Source of the DNA: Candidatus Coprenecus stercoravium
Lineage (GTDB): Bacteria; Bacteroidota; Bacteroidia; Bacteroidales; UBA932
Assembly (NCBI GenBank): GCA_019116865.1
Contig: DXAW01000028.1
Span: forward strand, 28,498-92,497
Length of the DNA stretch: 64,000 nucleotides
Reading direction: 5' to 3'
In this document: in pieces, positions 1 through 9,391 of the stretch
How positions within the stretch are numbered: position 1 is the first letter of the stretch
Layout of the letters: each line of letters begins with the position of its first letter
Made by a program: the position numbers and the translations under genes
The notes under the pieces: generated by a model
Databases searched by the model: none
What the model was told of the DNA's origin: nothing
Seen by the model: the letters and a program-made list of their open reading frames with translations, nothing else

Positions 1-316
1 CCAGCATACTGGTCGAAACGTCCAGAGCCAGAACTATGTCAATACCCTCCGAGTCTGTTCTGGTAAGGTTGGACGATGTCTTGGGCCGGGCTATCGCCAC
101 TATGAGCAAGGAGACGGCCGCCATTCTGAGCACAAACGGCAGATGCCTCAGCACTCCGGCAGCACCGGCGTCACGTCCGCCGAGAGGAGCCGTGGTCGAT
201 ACTATGACATACGGACGGCGGGAACGCAACTGCTTCCAGACGTAATAAGCCGCCATAGGAACCAGAACCAGCTCCAGCCACAGCACCCAGGGATATTCAA
301 AAAAAAGACTGTTCAT
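1..316 (-). CDS. batA: BatA-like von Willebrand factor A domain membrane protein (partial, runs off the left edge)
   Basis: Reverse translation gives MNSLFFEYPWVLWLELVLVPMAAYYVWKQLRSRRPYVIVSTTAPL...DRTDSEGIDIVLALDVSTSML, an N-terminal TM plus VWA DxSxS motif; ATG at 316 overlaps the stop of the upstream gene (TGATG). Not in the ORF track because it is truncated. Confidence 0.85.
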   Translation of the reverse strand, partial: MNSLFFEYPWVLWLELVLVPMAAYYVWKQLRSRRPYVIVSTTAPLGGRDAGAAGVLRHLPFVLRMAAVSLLIVAIARPKTSSNLTRTDSEGIDIVLALDVSTSML

Positions 317-1254
317 CACTCTATCTCCTGCATGTATGTATCATTGACAAATCTCACGGCCGACGGTACGGCGTTCTCATTCTCAGCATCTCCGGCAGTA
401 TATTTGGCGAACTTCACCAGATCTGCAAGTCCGAACAAATCTTTAAGCAACTCATAGTCAGAAGGAGACATCCGGCATGCCGACAAGTCGGCAAGTATCT
501 CGTTGGAGGTACGCTCCATAGTCTTCACTCCGAAACGGCTCTCGATATACTGCCGGAGCGTGTCCGTTATCTCCGTATAATACTGCTTCTGTCCGCCTTT
601 CTGCCACAGTTTTTCCTCCCGTATACGGTCCAGACTCCGCAGGGCCGTTATATGCGGCGGTTCATCCGGGACGGGTTTCTCATAATCAATACGCCTTCTT
701 CTGCGCCGCCTTACCGCCAGCACCACCAGGACCGCCAAAGCGGCCAGCACTACCGCCAGAAGCACCCAGGGCAGGACTTCCCCGAACGTCACCGGATACC
801 TGAACTGAGGTCTGATATCGTACATCTCAAACGACGCCGTATCCACCGGCACTGTAGTCACCTCCAACGGCACCGCCCGCATCCGGAGCGTATCAGCCAC
901 ATCTCCGTCCCGGCATACATACACGACAAGCGGAGGAAGCACATAGCTTCCGCTGTCGAACGACGTTATGACGGCCTTTGTCTCCAGAGTCGAGACCGCC
1001 CCTTCCGTTCTCACCGTATCAGTATGGAAATCCTTTATCAGCTCCACCCCCGGCACCACGTAGCCGGACATCGGATCAATCTCAACGGTCATGCCCTCCG
1101 GCACCCTTATCTCCGATTTCCACTCCACCTGGTCACCTATAAGTATCGTATCCCTGGACACAGTAGTGTACACCAAGTCCTGCGCCACCGCATCCGGAGA
1201 GAAGAAGACAGCGGTCAACACCGCCCCTATATACACTGCAATCTTTCTCATCAT
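316..1254 (-). CDS. BAT-operon membrane protein (signal peptide, extracytoplasmic domain, one TM, Arg-rich cytoplasmic part)
   Basis: ORF 316..1296; start placed at MMRKIAVYIG just after the DUF58 gene stop; position in moxR-DUF58-batA operon. Confidence 0.75.
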   Translation of the reverse strand: MMRKIAVYIGAVLTAVFFSPDAVAQDLVYTTVSRDTILIGDQVEWKSEIRVPEGMTVEIDPMSGYVVPGVELIKDFHTDTVRTEGAVSTLETKAVITSFDSGSYVLPPLVVYVCRDGDVADTLRMRAVPLEVTTVPVDTASFEMYDIRPQFRYPVTFGEVLPWVLLAVVLAALAVLVVLAVRRRRRRRIDYEKPVPDEPPHITALRSLDRIREEKLWQKGGQKQYYTEITDTLRQYIESRFGVKTMERTSNEILADLSACRMSPSDYELLKDLFGLADLVKFAKYTAGDAENENAVPSAVRFVNDTYMQEIE

Positions 1255-1255
1255 C

Positions 1256-2143
1256 CTATGCTCTTGTCTTGAAAAGGGCCACCAGGCTTCTGACATAGTC
1301 CTGGTCAGTCCTTATACTTACCGAATCCACTTTATATTTCCTCAGCATTATTATTGTCTCCGCATACGCCTTACGGGCCCAGTCCCCGTATTCTTCCCTG
1401 ACCCGCCTCAACGAAGTGTTGACATAGACGGTCCTGCCTGTCTCGCTGTCCCTGACAGGGATAAGACCCACATCCGGCAGCGAGCGGTCCCTCTCGTCGT
1501 ATATATTGATGACAGAAATATCATGACGTCCGGCAGCCACTTTCAAGGCCTCCTCATAATTAGGGCGCCGTGTAAGTCTGTCCACATCCAGCATATCCGA
1601 CAGGAGAAATGCCGTACAACGCTTTTTCAAAGCATTGGTGAGGAATCTCAAGGCCTCCCCTATGTCCGTTCCCTTATCCTTCGGCTGAAATTCCAGAACC
1701 TCCCTGATAATCCTCAGCAGATGACTGCGGCCCTTCTTCGGAGGGATGAACTTCTCCACCTTGGAGCTGAAGAACAAGGCTCCCACCTTATCATTGTTGA
1801 TTGATGCGGAAAAAGACAGTACCGCCGCTATCTCCGCCGTAAGCTCTTTCTTGGTCTTGGACATGGTGCCGAAAATCCCGGAACCGCTGGCGTCTATAAG
1901 AAGCATCACGGTAAGCTCCCGCTCCTCCTCGAACACTTTGACATAAGGCGTACCGGTACGGGCCGTCACATTCCAGTCCATATTGCGGACATCGTCTCCT
2001 ATCTGATACTCACGCACCTCGCTGAAAGCCATTCCGCGCCCCTTGAACGCCGAATGGTACTCACCGGCGAATATCTGACTGGACAAGGCCCTGGTCCTTA
2101 TCTCTATCTTCCTGACTTTTTTCAACAGGTCGTTGCTGTCCAT
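1256..2143 (-). CDS. DUF58 domain-containing protein
   Basis: GRGMAFSEVREYQIGDDVRNMDWNVTARTGTPYVKVFEEERELTVMLLIDASGS is typical of DUF58; follows MoxR ATPase. Confidence 0.92.
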   Translation of the reverse strand: MDSNDLLKKVRKIEIRTRALSSQIFAGEYHSAFKGRGMAFSEVREYQIGDDVRNMDWNVTARTGTPYVKVFEEERELTVMLLIDASGSGIFGTMSKTKKELTAEIAAVLSFSASINNDKVGALFFSSKVEKFIPPKKGRSHLLRIIREVLEFQPKDKGTDIGEALRFLTNALKKRCTAFLLSDMLDVDRLTRRPNYEEALKVAAGRHDISVINIYDERDRSLPDVGLIPVRDSETGRTVYVNTSLRRVREEYGDWARKAYAETIIMLRKYKVDSVSIRTDQDYVRSLVALFKTRA

Positions 2144-2146
2144 ATG

Positions 2147-3139
2147 CTACGGAACCTCCACTGCGTTGATTATGTCGGAAATAATATTCTCTGTCGTCAC
2201 ATTCTCAGCCTCGGCCTCATATGTCAGGCCTATACGGTGACGCAGAACCTCGTAGCACACAGCGCGCACGTCCTCAGGTATCACATAGCCCCTGCGCTTG
2301 ATAAATGCATAGGCCTTGGCCGCCATCGCCAAAGAGATGGACGCACGTGGAGACGCACCGTATGAGATCATATCCTTGAGAGAATTGAGTCCATAATCCC
2401 CAGGGGTACGGGTCGCATAGACCATATCCACTATATAGCGCTCTATCTTCTCGTCCATATACACCTCACGCACCACCGAGCGGGCTTTGACGATATCCTC
2501 GGGCTGGAGCACCTGAGATGCCTTCGGAAAGTTTCCGCCATTGTTCATCCTGATTATCAGCTTCTCCTCTTCCTTCCTGGGATAAGTCACCACTACCTTC
2601 AACATAAAACGGTCCACCTGTGCCTCGGGAAGAGGATATGTACCCTCCTGCTCGATAGGGTTCTGGGTCGCCATCACCAGGAACGGCTCGGGGAGCGGGA
2701 ATGTCTGGTCGCCTATGGTCACCTGACGTTCCTGCATGGCCTCAAGCAGTGCGGACTGCACCTTGGCCGGAGAGCGGTTAATCTCATCAGCCAGCACGAA
2801 GTTGGCGAAGACAGGCCCTTTCTTTATCTGGAACTGCTCGCTTTTCTGACTGTAAATCATGGTGCCTATGAGGTCCGCCGGAAGAAGGTCCGGAGTAAAC
2901 TGAATCCTGCTGAACTTTGCGTTGATACAAGACGCCAAGGTATTAATCGCCAATGTCTTCGCCAGACCTGGAACACCTTCCAGCAGAATATGGCCGTTGG
3001 CGAGAAGACCGATTAGAAGATTCTCCACCAGATGCTTCTGCCCGACTATAACCTTCGTCATCTCCATTGAGAGAATATCTACGAACGCACTCTCCTTCTG
3101 AATCCGCTCATTTAATTCCTTTATGTTTACCGTGTCCAT
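2147..3139 (-). CDS. MoxR family AAA+ ATPase
   Basis: GHILLEGVPGLAKT Walker A, ADEINRSPAKVQSALLEAMQE, MATQNPIEQEGTYPLPEAQVDRFMLK. Confidence 0.96.
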   Translation of the reverse strand: MDTVNIKELNERIQKESAFVDILSMEMTKVIVGQKHLVENLLIGLLANGHILLEGVPGLAKTLAINTLASCINAKFSRIQFTPDLLPADLIGTMIYSQKSEQFQIKKGPVFANFVLADEINRSPAKVQSALLEAMQERQVTIGDQTFPLPEPFLVMATQNPIEQEGTYPLPEAQVDRFMLKVVVTYPRKEEEKLIIRMNNGGNFPKASQVLQPEDIVKARSVVREVYMDEKIERYIVDMVYATRTPGDYGLNSLKDMISYGASPRASISLAMAAKAYAFIKRRGYVIPEDVRAVCYEVLRHRIGLTYEAEAENVTTENIISDIINAVEVP

Positions 3140-3202
3140 TATTAAAATATTTGTATTTTTGCTGTCTAAAATTACAAAATTAACGATTTTCTCCGATACC
3201 CG

Positions 3203-3988
3203 ATGAGGTTTTTCGCATCAATATCGTACAATGGCTCAGGATACAGCGGCTGGCAGATACAGGACAACGCCCCGAGTATTCAAAATGAAGTCCAGAAAGC
3301 CCTGTCGGCCATTCTCGGTGAGAAAATCGACGTAACCGGCGCCGGACGCACGGACACCGGTGTCAATGCTTCTGACTTCACCGCTCACTTCGACTCTGAC
3401 GACGACCGCATAATCAAAGAGCACGGGAAGATAATCTACAAAATAAATGCCATCCTGCCTGCCAATATAGTCGTCAATTCCATCACCAGGGTAAGAGAAG
3501 ACGCCCATGCCAGATTCGACGCCGTAAGCCGTACCTACAAATACTACATACACAGCAGCAAGGACCCCTTCGCCCCGCATTTCTCATGGTACTGCAAATT
3601 CCCGCTCGACATCCGGGCCATGAATGCGGCGGCCAGCCTGTTGACAGGGAAAAAGGACTTCAGCTGCTTCGAGAAAACCGGAGGCTCGCAGGTCTCGCCC
3701 ATATGCGACATATCCACCGCTTACTGGGACACCTACACCCCGTCCATAACCGCACTGCCCGGCACAGATTATCTGGTATTCACCATTACCGCCAACCGTT
3801 TTCTGCGCAATATGGTGAGAGCCATCGTCGGCACCATGGTGGAGATAGGCCGCGGCCGGCACACCCCGGAGTGGATGGAGGAAGTCCTGAGCTCCAGGGA
3901 CAGAGGCCAGGCCGGTCAGTCAGTACCCGGCCATGCCCTCTTCCTCACAAACGTACGCTACCCTGAAGACATATTCAAATTACAATAA
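3203..3988 (+). CDS. truA: tRNA pseudouridine(38-40) synthase TruA
   Basis: YNGSGYSGWQIQ, GAGRTDTGVNA, ANRFLRNMVRAIVGTMVEIGRG motifs. Confidence 0.97.
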   Translation: MRFFASISYNGSGYSGWQIQDNAPSIQNEVQKALSAILGEKIDVTGAGRTDTGVNASDFTAHFDSDDDRIIKEHGKIIYKINAILPANIVVNSITRVREDAHARFDAVSRTYKYYIHSSKDPFAPHFSWYCKFPLDIRAMNAAASLLTGKKDFSCFEKTGGSQVSPICDISTAYWDTYTPSITALPGTDYLVFTITANRFLRNMVRAIVGTMVEIGRGRHTPEWMEEVLSSRDRGQAGQSVPGHALFLTNVRYPEDIFKLQ

Positions 3989-4011
3989 CCCATTAACAAA
4001 AGTTTCAAATC

Positions 4012-4713
4012 ATGCTCACACTACTGCAAGCAAGCTCAGATGTTCTCATCCAGGAGGCAGCCGCTCCGGAGAAAATGTCCTTAATAAAAATGGCCGTCGC
4101 CGGAGGATGGCTGATGATAGTTCTCCTGCTTCTGTCCATCGTCGCCATTTACATCTTCGGAAGCCGTTGGTGGGCCATTCGCAAGGCATCCAAGACCGAC
4201 CCTGACTTCATGAGAAACATCCGCGACCTCCTTCACGAAGGCAAGGACAAAGCCGCACTCGCTCTATGCAGGGACAATGATACCCCGGCAGCCCGTCTTA
4301 TAGAAAAAGGCATCGAGAGACAGGGACGTCCGCTTCAGGACATCCAGGCCGCCGTGGAGAATGTCGGCAACATCGAAGTAGCCAAACTCGAGAAAGGACT
4401 GCCGATGCTGGCCACCGTCGCAGGAGGCGCCCCGATGATAGGATTCCTCGGAACAGTACTGGGCATGATACAGGCATTCTTCAACATGTCCCAGGCAGGC
4501 AACAATATTGACATCACCCTGCTGTCAGGCGGTATATATACTGCCATGGTAACTACCGTAGGAGGTCTGTTTGTAGGAATTATAGCTTATTTCGGATACA
4601 ACTACCTCACCACCAAGATTAACGACATAGTATTCAAGATGGAGAGCGACACCATCGAGCTGATGGATGTGCTCGGCGGCAAGGAAGCCGCTGAAATCAA
4701 TCTGGAGGACTGA
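4012..4713 (+). CDS. exbB: MotA/TolQ/ExbB proton channel family protein
   Basis: LPMLATVAGGAPMIGFLGTVLGMIQAF and C-terminal TMs; followed by ExbD and TonB. Confidence 0.93.
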   Translation: MLTLLQASSDVLIQEAAAPEKMSLIKMAVAGGWLMIVLLLLSIVAIYIFGSRWWAIRKASKTDPDFMRNIRDLLHEGKDKAALALCRDNDTPAARLIEKGIERQGRPLQDIQAAVENVGNIEVAKLEKGLPMLATVAGGAPMIGFLGTVLGMIQAFFNMSQAGNNIDITLLSGGIYTAMVTTVGGLFVGIIAYFGYNYLTTKINDIVFKMESDTIELMDVLGGKEAAEINLED

Positions 4714-4715
4714 CG

Positions 4716-5129
4716 ATGGCCATAAAACGCAGAACCAAGGTAGAGCCGGCTTTCTCGATGTCGTCCATGACGGACATCGTCTTCCTGCTGCTCATTTTCT
4801 TCCTTGTCACCTCCACGCTGATCAATCCGAACGCCCTAAAGCTGCTGCTGCCCAAAAGCACCAACCAGATATCCACAAAGGCCTCCGTCAGCGTATCCAT
4901 TAAGCACTATCCGGAGCGGAATACTTTCTCATACCACATCAACGGTGAGGAAATGCCGGTTCCGTTCAGCGAGATAGAGCCTTCGCTCCAGGAGCTGCTC
5001 CAGGATTCGGACGACCCCACATTCTCCATATACGCCGACAAGACAGTTCCTATAGAGGAAGTGGTGAATCTCATGAATATAGCCAAGCGCAATAAATACA
5101 AGGTCATACTGGCCACATCCCCCGAATAG
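4716..5129 (+). CDS. exbD: ExbD/TolR family biopolymer transporter
   Basis: FSMSSMTDIVFLLLIFFLVTSTL; gene order exbB-exbD-tonB. Confidence 0.94.
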   Translation: MAIKRRTKVEPAFSMSSMTDIVFLLLIFFLVTSTLINPNALKLLLPKSTNQISTKASVSVSIKHYPERNTFSYHINGEEMPVPFSEIEPSLQELLQDSDDPTFSIYADKTVPIEEVVNLMNIAKRNKYKVILATSPE

Positions 5130-5131
5130 CG

Positions 5132-5896
5132 ATGAACGGGAAGCCCAAATATGCCGGCGCCATACTTACCGCCGCAGTGCACTGCCTCCTGCTGTTGTTG
5201 CTTGTCTCCGCAGACATAAGCAGCGCACCGGCCCCGCAGCGCACTGAAGGCATGCTTATAGAATTCCCCGAAGAGGAGCCGGAACCTGTAAAAAGCGAGC
5301 CGGTCCCTGTAAGGACTGCCGTAGGCATAGAGCCACGTGCCGCCGAAGCATCTCCGAAAGAGGAAGCAAGGCTCGTCCAGCGTTCCGAATCACCGGCAGA
5401 GGCCATTGCAGAAAATATCAATTCAGAAGCGACGGTAGCTGATGACGGGGACGTGGAGATTCCTGAGCCTCCGAGAGAGAAGCCTGTCAACCGCAGAGCC
5501 CTGTTCCCGGGCAGCGGAAGCAGCAAAGATACAACTGCCGTACACACAGCGGAAAAGGCCTCTTTCAAGCTGCACGCCGGACACCCTCAAGGCAATACCG
5601 GGGAGGGTAATCCGGACGGGAAACCGACGGCGCGGCTGGAAGGCCGTACAGTAATGGGGAATCTGCCTCTGCCTGAATACAGTGTGGAAAAATCCGGAAC
5701 AGTCGTAGTCCGCATCCTGGTGGATCAGTACGGCAATGTCACAAGCGCCACCCCCGGAATCAAAGGGACCACAGTTCAGGATGCCGTACTATGGGAAGCC
5801 GCCAAGGAAGCGGCTCTTAAGGCCAAGTTCAACCTGAGCGCAGATGCACCGGCGGTTCAGGAAGGCAGCATCTCGTATGTGTTCACCTTACGGTAA
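5132..5896 (+). CDS. tonB: TonB family protein
   Basis: N-terminal TM, Pro/Glu-rich spacer, C-terminal SGTVVVRILVDQYGNVTSATPG...YVFTLR. Confidence 0.88.
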   Translation: MNGKPKYAGAILTAAVHCLLLLLLVSADISSAPAPQRTEGMLIEFPEEEPEPVKSEPVPVRTAVGIEPRAAEASPKEEARLVQRSESPAEAIAENINSEATVADDGDVEIPEPPREKPVNRRALFPGSGSSKDTTAVHTAEKASFKLHAGHPQGNTGEGNPDGKPTARLEGRTVMGNLPLPEYSVEKSGTVVVRILVDQYGNVTSATPGIKGTTVQDAVLWEAAKEAALKAKFNLSADAPAVQEGSISYVFTLR

Positions 5897-5913
5897 CACA
5901 TACGAGATGCTGC
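5865..5913. repeat. Perfect 19-bp stem / 11-nt loop inverted repeat spanning the tonB stop codon
   Basis: gcagcatctcgtatgtgtt (5865-5883) and aacacatacgagatgctgc (5895-5913) are exact reverse complements; loop caccttacggt. Confidence 0.95.
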
Positions 5914-6024
5914 TGCGCAGCTTTATCCACCCTCTCCCAAACCCTCTCCAAGGAGAGGGCTCAGTCGCTTCGCTCCGGGCTGTGTTCACCTTACGGTAAC
6001 ACATACGAGATGCCGCTGCGCAGC
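5878..6024. repeat. 44-bp direct repeat (5878-5921 and 5981-6024, one mismatch) flanking a 59-bp GC-rich segment with its own hairpin
   Basis: tgtgttcaccttacggtaacacatacgagatgc(t/c)gctgcgcagc in both copies; insert contains ccctctcc-aa-ggagaggg (5942-5959). Confidence 0.95.
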
Positions 6025-6028
6025 CGGG

Positions 6029-6526
6029 TCAGACGGTAGTGCGCGCCAGCGCCTCGTAGAGCGGTTCGCGCTCGTGATAGAGATGTTCGATGACCTGACG
6101 CAGAGAAGCGTCACCACGGTTTTCAAGAAGTGTTCGTCCGCCGGTATCCTTCGAAAGACGCTCGAACAATGTATCCACATCGGCCTTGACATACACACAA
6201 TAGGTAAAACGGGAAATAAGGTCCCGGCAGCCGGGAGTGGTGACTATACCTCCGCCCAAAGACAGCACCAGGGTACAGTGCGTCATGTCTTCCAGGGTCT
6301 CGGGATGCTGCGAGACATGCTCTTCCAGAATGCCCTCCAGGCATTCTTCCTCGATGCGGCGGAAACCGGATTCTCCGTCGGAGGCGAAAATCTCAGATAT
6401 AGTCCTGCCCTCCCGTTCTTCTATGTATGCGTCGGTATCAATCAGCGGCGCCCCTAATTTGGCGGAAAGTTCCCGGCCCATAGTCGTCTTGCCGGCCGCC
6501 ATAAATCCTATAAGAGAAATAATCAT
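6029..6526 (-). CDS. aroK: Shikimate kinase
   Basis: MIISLIGFMAAGKTTMGRELSAKLGAPLIDTDAYIE; LSLGGGIVTTP. Confidence 0.96.
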   Translation of the reverse strand: MIISLIGFMAAGKTTMGRELSAKLGAPLIDTDAYIEEREGRTISEIFASDGESGFRRIEEECLEGILEEHVSQHPETLEDMTHCTLVLSLGGGIVTTPGCRDLISRFTYCVYVKADVDTLFERLSKDTGGRTLLENRGDASLRQVIEHLYHEREPLYEALARTTV

Positions 6527-6538
6527 ACCGGAAAGGTG

Positions 6539-9331
6539 TTAGAACAGAGTGGGTTCATCGTCGTCATGGTAGTCTGTATTGCCGTCAGACTGGAAAAGGT
6601 CAATGTTCAGTTCTACGACTTCACCGGCACTGTGCCCGGAAGCGGCATCCGAAAGGTGCATGTCCGGGGAGTCCGCACGGTCAGCGATAGATTGAGGCGC
6701 AGGGCCGTCAGTAAGCGCAGAGGCATCTTCGTCCGGCAGATCCAGAGAGTATACCGGCTCTTCTTCTGTTTCTTTGACCAGCGGCTCTCCGAATACGATA
6801 GAGGCTATCTTCTCTCCGGCTCTCTTGCCTTTGGCCCGGAAACTCTTGACCCCGATGAATTCCCCGGCATCGATGACGGCAGGCTCCTTGGGCTTGGCGC
6901 CCGAAGGGATAAACTCCACAAGCACGGACGGCCACCTGTCCTCCGAGACTGCGACAAGACGCGCTCCCTCGTCCACGGGAATGAAATTCTGCGAGGTATT
7001 GTCACTAAGTTCGAAGCAGAAACGCTTGATATAGTAGTAGCCCGAGACCTTGTCCCAATATATGGCTGTGAATACTTTTTCCGGATCGAATTTCTCCACC
7101 AGCAGCAGGTCTCCCTGAAATCTCGTGCTCAGATCCAGCCCCGTGGTATAGAACGAACCGTCCTTGCATACAGCCAGGATATGCTCGTCTCCGCGGAACT
7201 CTCCCAACAGGTCTCCACGGCCGTCCTCATTGAGACGGTCTATATCCCTGTCGAACCACATACGCTTGCCGCCTATGGTGGACACTCCGGCCGACTTGAG
7301 CAGTATCTTCTGCACCTGATGCTTGGTCACGATATTTCCCATGGAACCGCGGCCCTTGATGGCCAGTCCCGAGAAATCAAAATCTATGATTAGTTTCTTG
7401 ATATTCTGTCTGTTGCGCAGGTATATCTTCACTGTCTCCGCCTCACCGTTGGAGTTGGCCGTCAGCCAGTATACCTGAGACTCAGGAGTACCCTTGGTCA
7501 GGTCATACCAGCGGTCTCTTATAATGCCTGTGACAGCGAAACGCTTGCCGTACATATAGCCGGCCTTTCCGTCACGGTATATCGCATTGTATATGGTCCT
7601 GGTATCTCCGCGCTTGAAGACGGCCGCATGGATTATGTTCTTCTCGACAAACTGCTTGTCGGATATCTTGCGCAGTGTATAGCGTCCGTCCTTGAGGAAC
7701 ACTATCACCTCGTCGATATCGGAGCAGTCACAGACGTACTCGGCCTCCTCTATCTTCTTGGCAGATGTACCGATAAAGCCCTCCGAGCGGTTGATATAAA
7801 GCTTGGCGTTTGATGCCACTACCTTGGATGCCTCGATATTCTCGAACGATGTGATTTTTGTCCTTCTGGGATGCTTGTCCCCGTATTTGTCTTTCAAGGA
7901 CTGGAAATAGTCGATGCAGTATTCCGTAAGATGCTCCAGATGGTATCTGAGCTCCGCCTCTTTCTTCTCTATGGCCTTTATCTTATCAGTAACGGCCTTG
8001 ATATCGAATTTGGATATTTTCTTGACAGGTTTCTCCACCAGACGGACTATATCCTCGTCGGTTATCTCCTTTCTGAGCAGATGCTGATAAGCCTGCATCG
8101 CCGTCTTCACGTCTCCCAGCTGCTTTTCCCAGCTGCGGGCATCGTTCTCCAGCACCTTGTATACCCTGTTCTCGAAAAATATTTTCTCCAGCGAAGTATA
8201 ATGCCACTCGGTCTCCACCTCTCCAAGACGGATGGTAAGCTCCCGCCGCATCAGCTCCCGGGTACGCTCGGTGTTGTCCCTGAGAATATCGTCCACACCA
8301 AGGAACTGCGGACGCTTGTCCTTAATCACGCATGTGTTGGGCGATATGCTTACCTCACAGTCCGTGCAGGCATAGAGAGCGTCGATAGTCTTGTCCGGAG
8401 ACGTATCGCTGTAAAGCTGTATCACTATCTCGACATGCTCGGCCGTATTGTCGTCGATTTTTCGTATCTTGATCTTTCCCTTGTCGTTGGCCTTGAGTAT
8501 GGAATCTATGATATCCCCGGTTGTGGTGCCGTATGGAATCTCCGTAATGACCAGAGTGTTCTTGTTTACTTTCTGGATATTGGCCCTTACCCTCACCTTT
8601 CCTCCGCGCAGACCTCTGTTGTAGGCGGAAGTATCCGCGAATCCTCCGGTAGGAAAATCCGGCTCCAGGACAAAATCCTCGCCTTTGAGCACGGCAATGG
8701 ACGCATCCAGCAGCTCGTTGAAATTGTGCGGTAATATCTTGCAGGCCAGACCTACGGCGATACCCTCCGAGCCCTGAGCCAGCAGGAGCGGAAACTTAAC
8801 CGGCAGATTGACAGGCTCCTGATTACGGCCGTCATATGAGTTGACCCACTCGGTGAGCTTGGGGTTGTAAAGCACCTCATTGGCAAACGGAGTAAGACGG
8901 GCCTCTATATACCTGCCCGCAGCCGCCGGGTCACCGGTGAGGATATTACCCCAGTTCCCCTGACAGTCGATGAGCAGGTCCTTCTGACCAAGCTGGACCA
9001 GTGCGTCCTTGATTGAAGCGTCACCGTGAGGATGGTAAGGCATTGTGGCGCCCACAAGGCTGGCCACCTTGTTGAAACGTCCGTCATCCTCGGTCTTCAT
9101 GGCATGCAGAATCCGTCGCTGGACAGGCTTCAGTCCGTCCTCGATGTGAGGCACGGCCCTTTCCAGAATCACATACGAGGCATAGTCGAGAAACCACTCC
9201 CTGTACATGCCGGAGAGCTTATATTTCTTGGTTCCGTCAGAAATCACCTTGTCGAACTTACCGGATCCGGAACTGTCGTCTCCGGCCTCGTCCACCACTA
9301 CATCGTCTATGTCTTCGTCTTCTCTGCTCAT
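6539..9331 (-). CDS. parC: DNA topoisomerase IV subunit A / GyrA-like
   Basis: YASYVILERAVPHIEDGLKPVQRRILHAMK, TMPYHPHGDASIKDALVQLGQ, AGRYIEARLTPFANEVLYNPKL; no gyrB adjacent. Confidence 0.93.
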   Translation of the reverse strand: MSREDEDIDDVVVDEAGDDSSGSGKFDKVISDGTKKYKLSGMYREWFLDYASYVILERAVPHIEDGLKPVQRRILHAMKTEDDGRFNKVASLVGATMPYHPHGDASIKDALVQLGQKDLLIDCQGNWGNILTGDPAAAGRYIEARLTPFANEVLYNPKLTEWVNSYDGRNQEPVNLPVKFPLLLAQGSEGIAVGLACKILPHNFNELLDASIAVLKGEDFVLEPDFPTGGFADTSAYNRGLRGGKVRVRANIQKVNKNTLVITEIPYGTTTGDIIDSILKANDKGKIKIRKIDDNTAEHVEIVIQLYSDTSPDKTIDALYACTDCEVSISPNTCVIKDKRPQFLGVDDILRDNTERTRELMRRELTIRLGEVETEWHYTSLEKIFFENRVYKVLENDARSWEKQLGDVKTAMQAYQHLLRKEITDEDIVRLVEKPVKKISKFDIKAVTDKIKAIEKKEAELRYHLEHLTEYCIDYFQSLKDKYGDKHPRRTKITSFENIEASKVVASNAKLYINRSEGFIGTSAKKIEEAEYVCDCSDIDEVIVFLKDGRYTLRKISDKQFVEKNIIHAAVFKRGDTRTIYNAIYRDGKAGYMYGKRFAVTGIIRDRWYDLTKGTPESQVYWLTANSNGEAETVKIYLRNRQNIKKLIIDFDFSGLAIKGRGSMGNIVTKHQVQKILLKSAGVSTIGGKRMWFDRDIDRLNEDGRGDLLGEFRGDEHILAVCKDGSFYTTGLDLSTRFQGDLLLVEKFDPEKVFTAIYWDKVSGYYYIKRFCFELSDNTSQNFIPVDEGARLVAVSEDRWPSVLVEFIPSGAKPKEPAVIDAGEFIGVKSFRAKGKRAGEKIASIVFGEPLVKETEEEPVYSLDLPDEDASALTDGPAPQSIADRADSPDMHLSDAASGHSAGEVVELNIDLFQSDGNTDYHDDDEPTLF

Positions 9332-9391
9332 CTTTTTGTACGTTTACCTGTCGGCAAAATTAAAAAATATTTCGGTAACGCCATCCGGACG

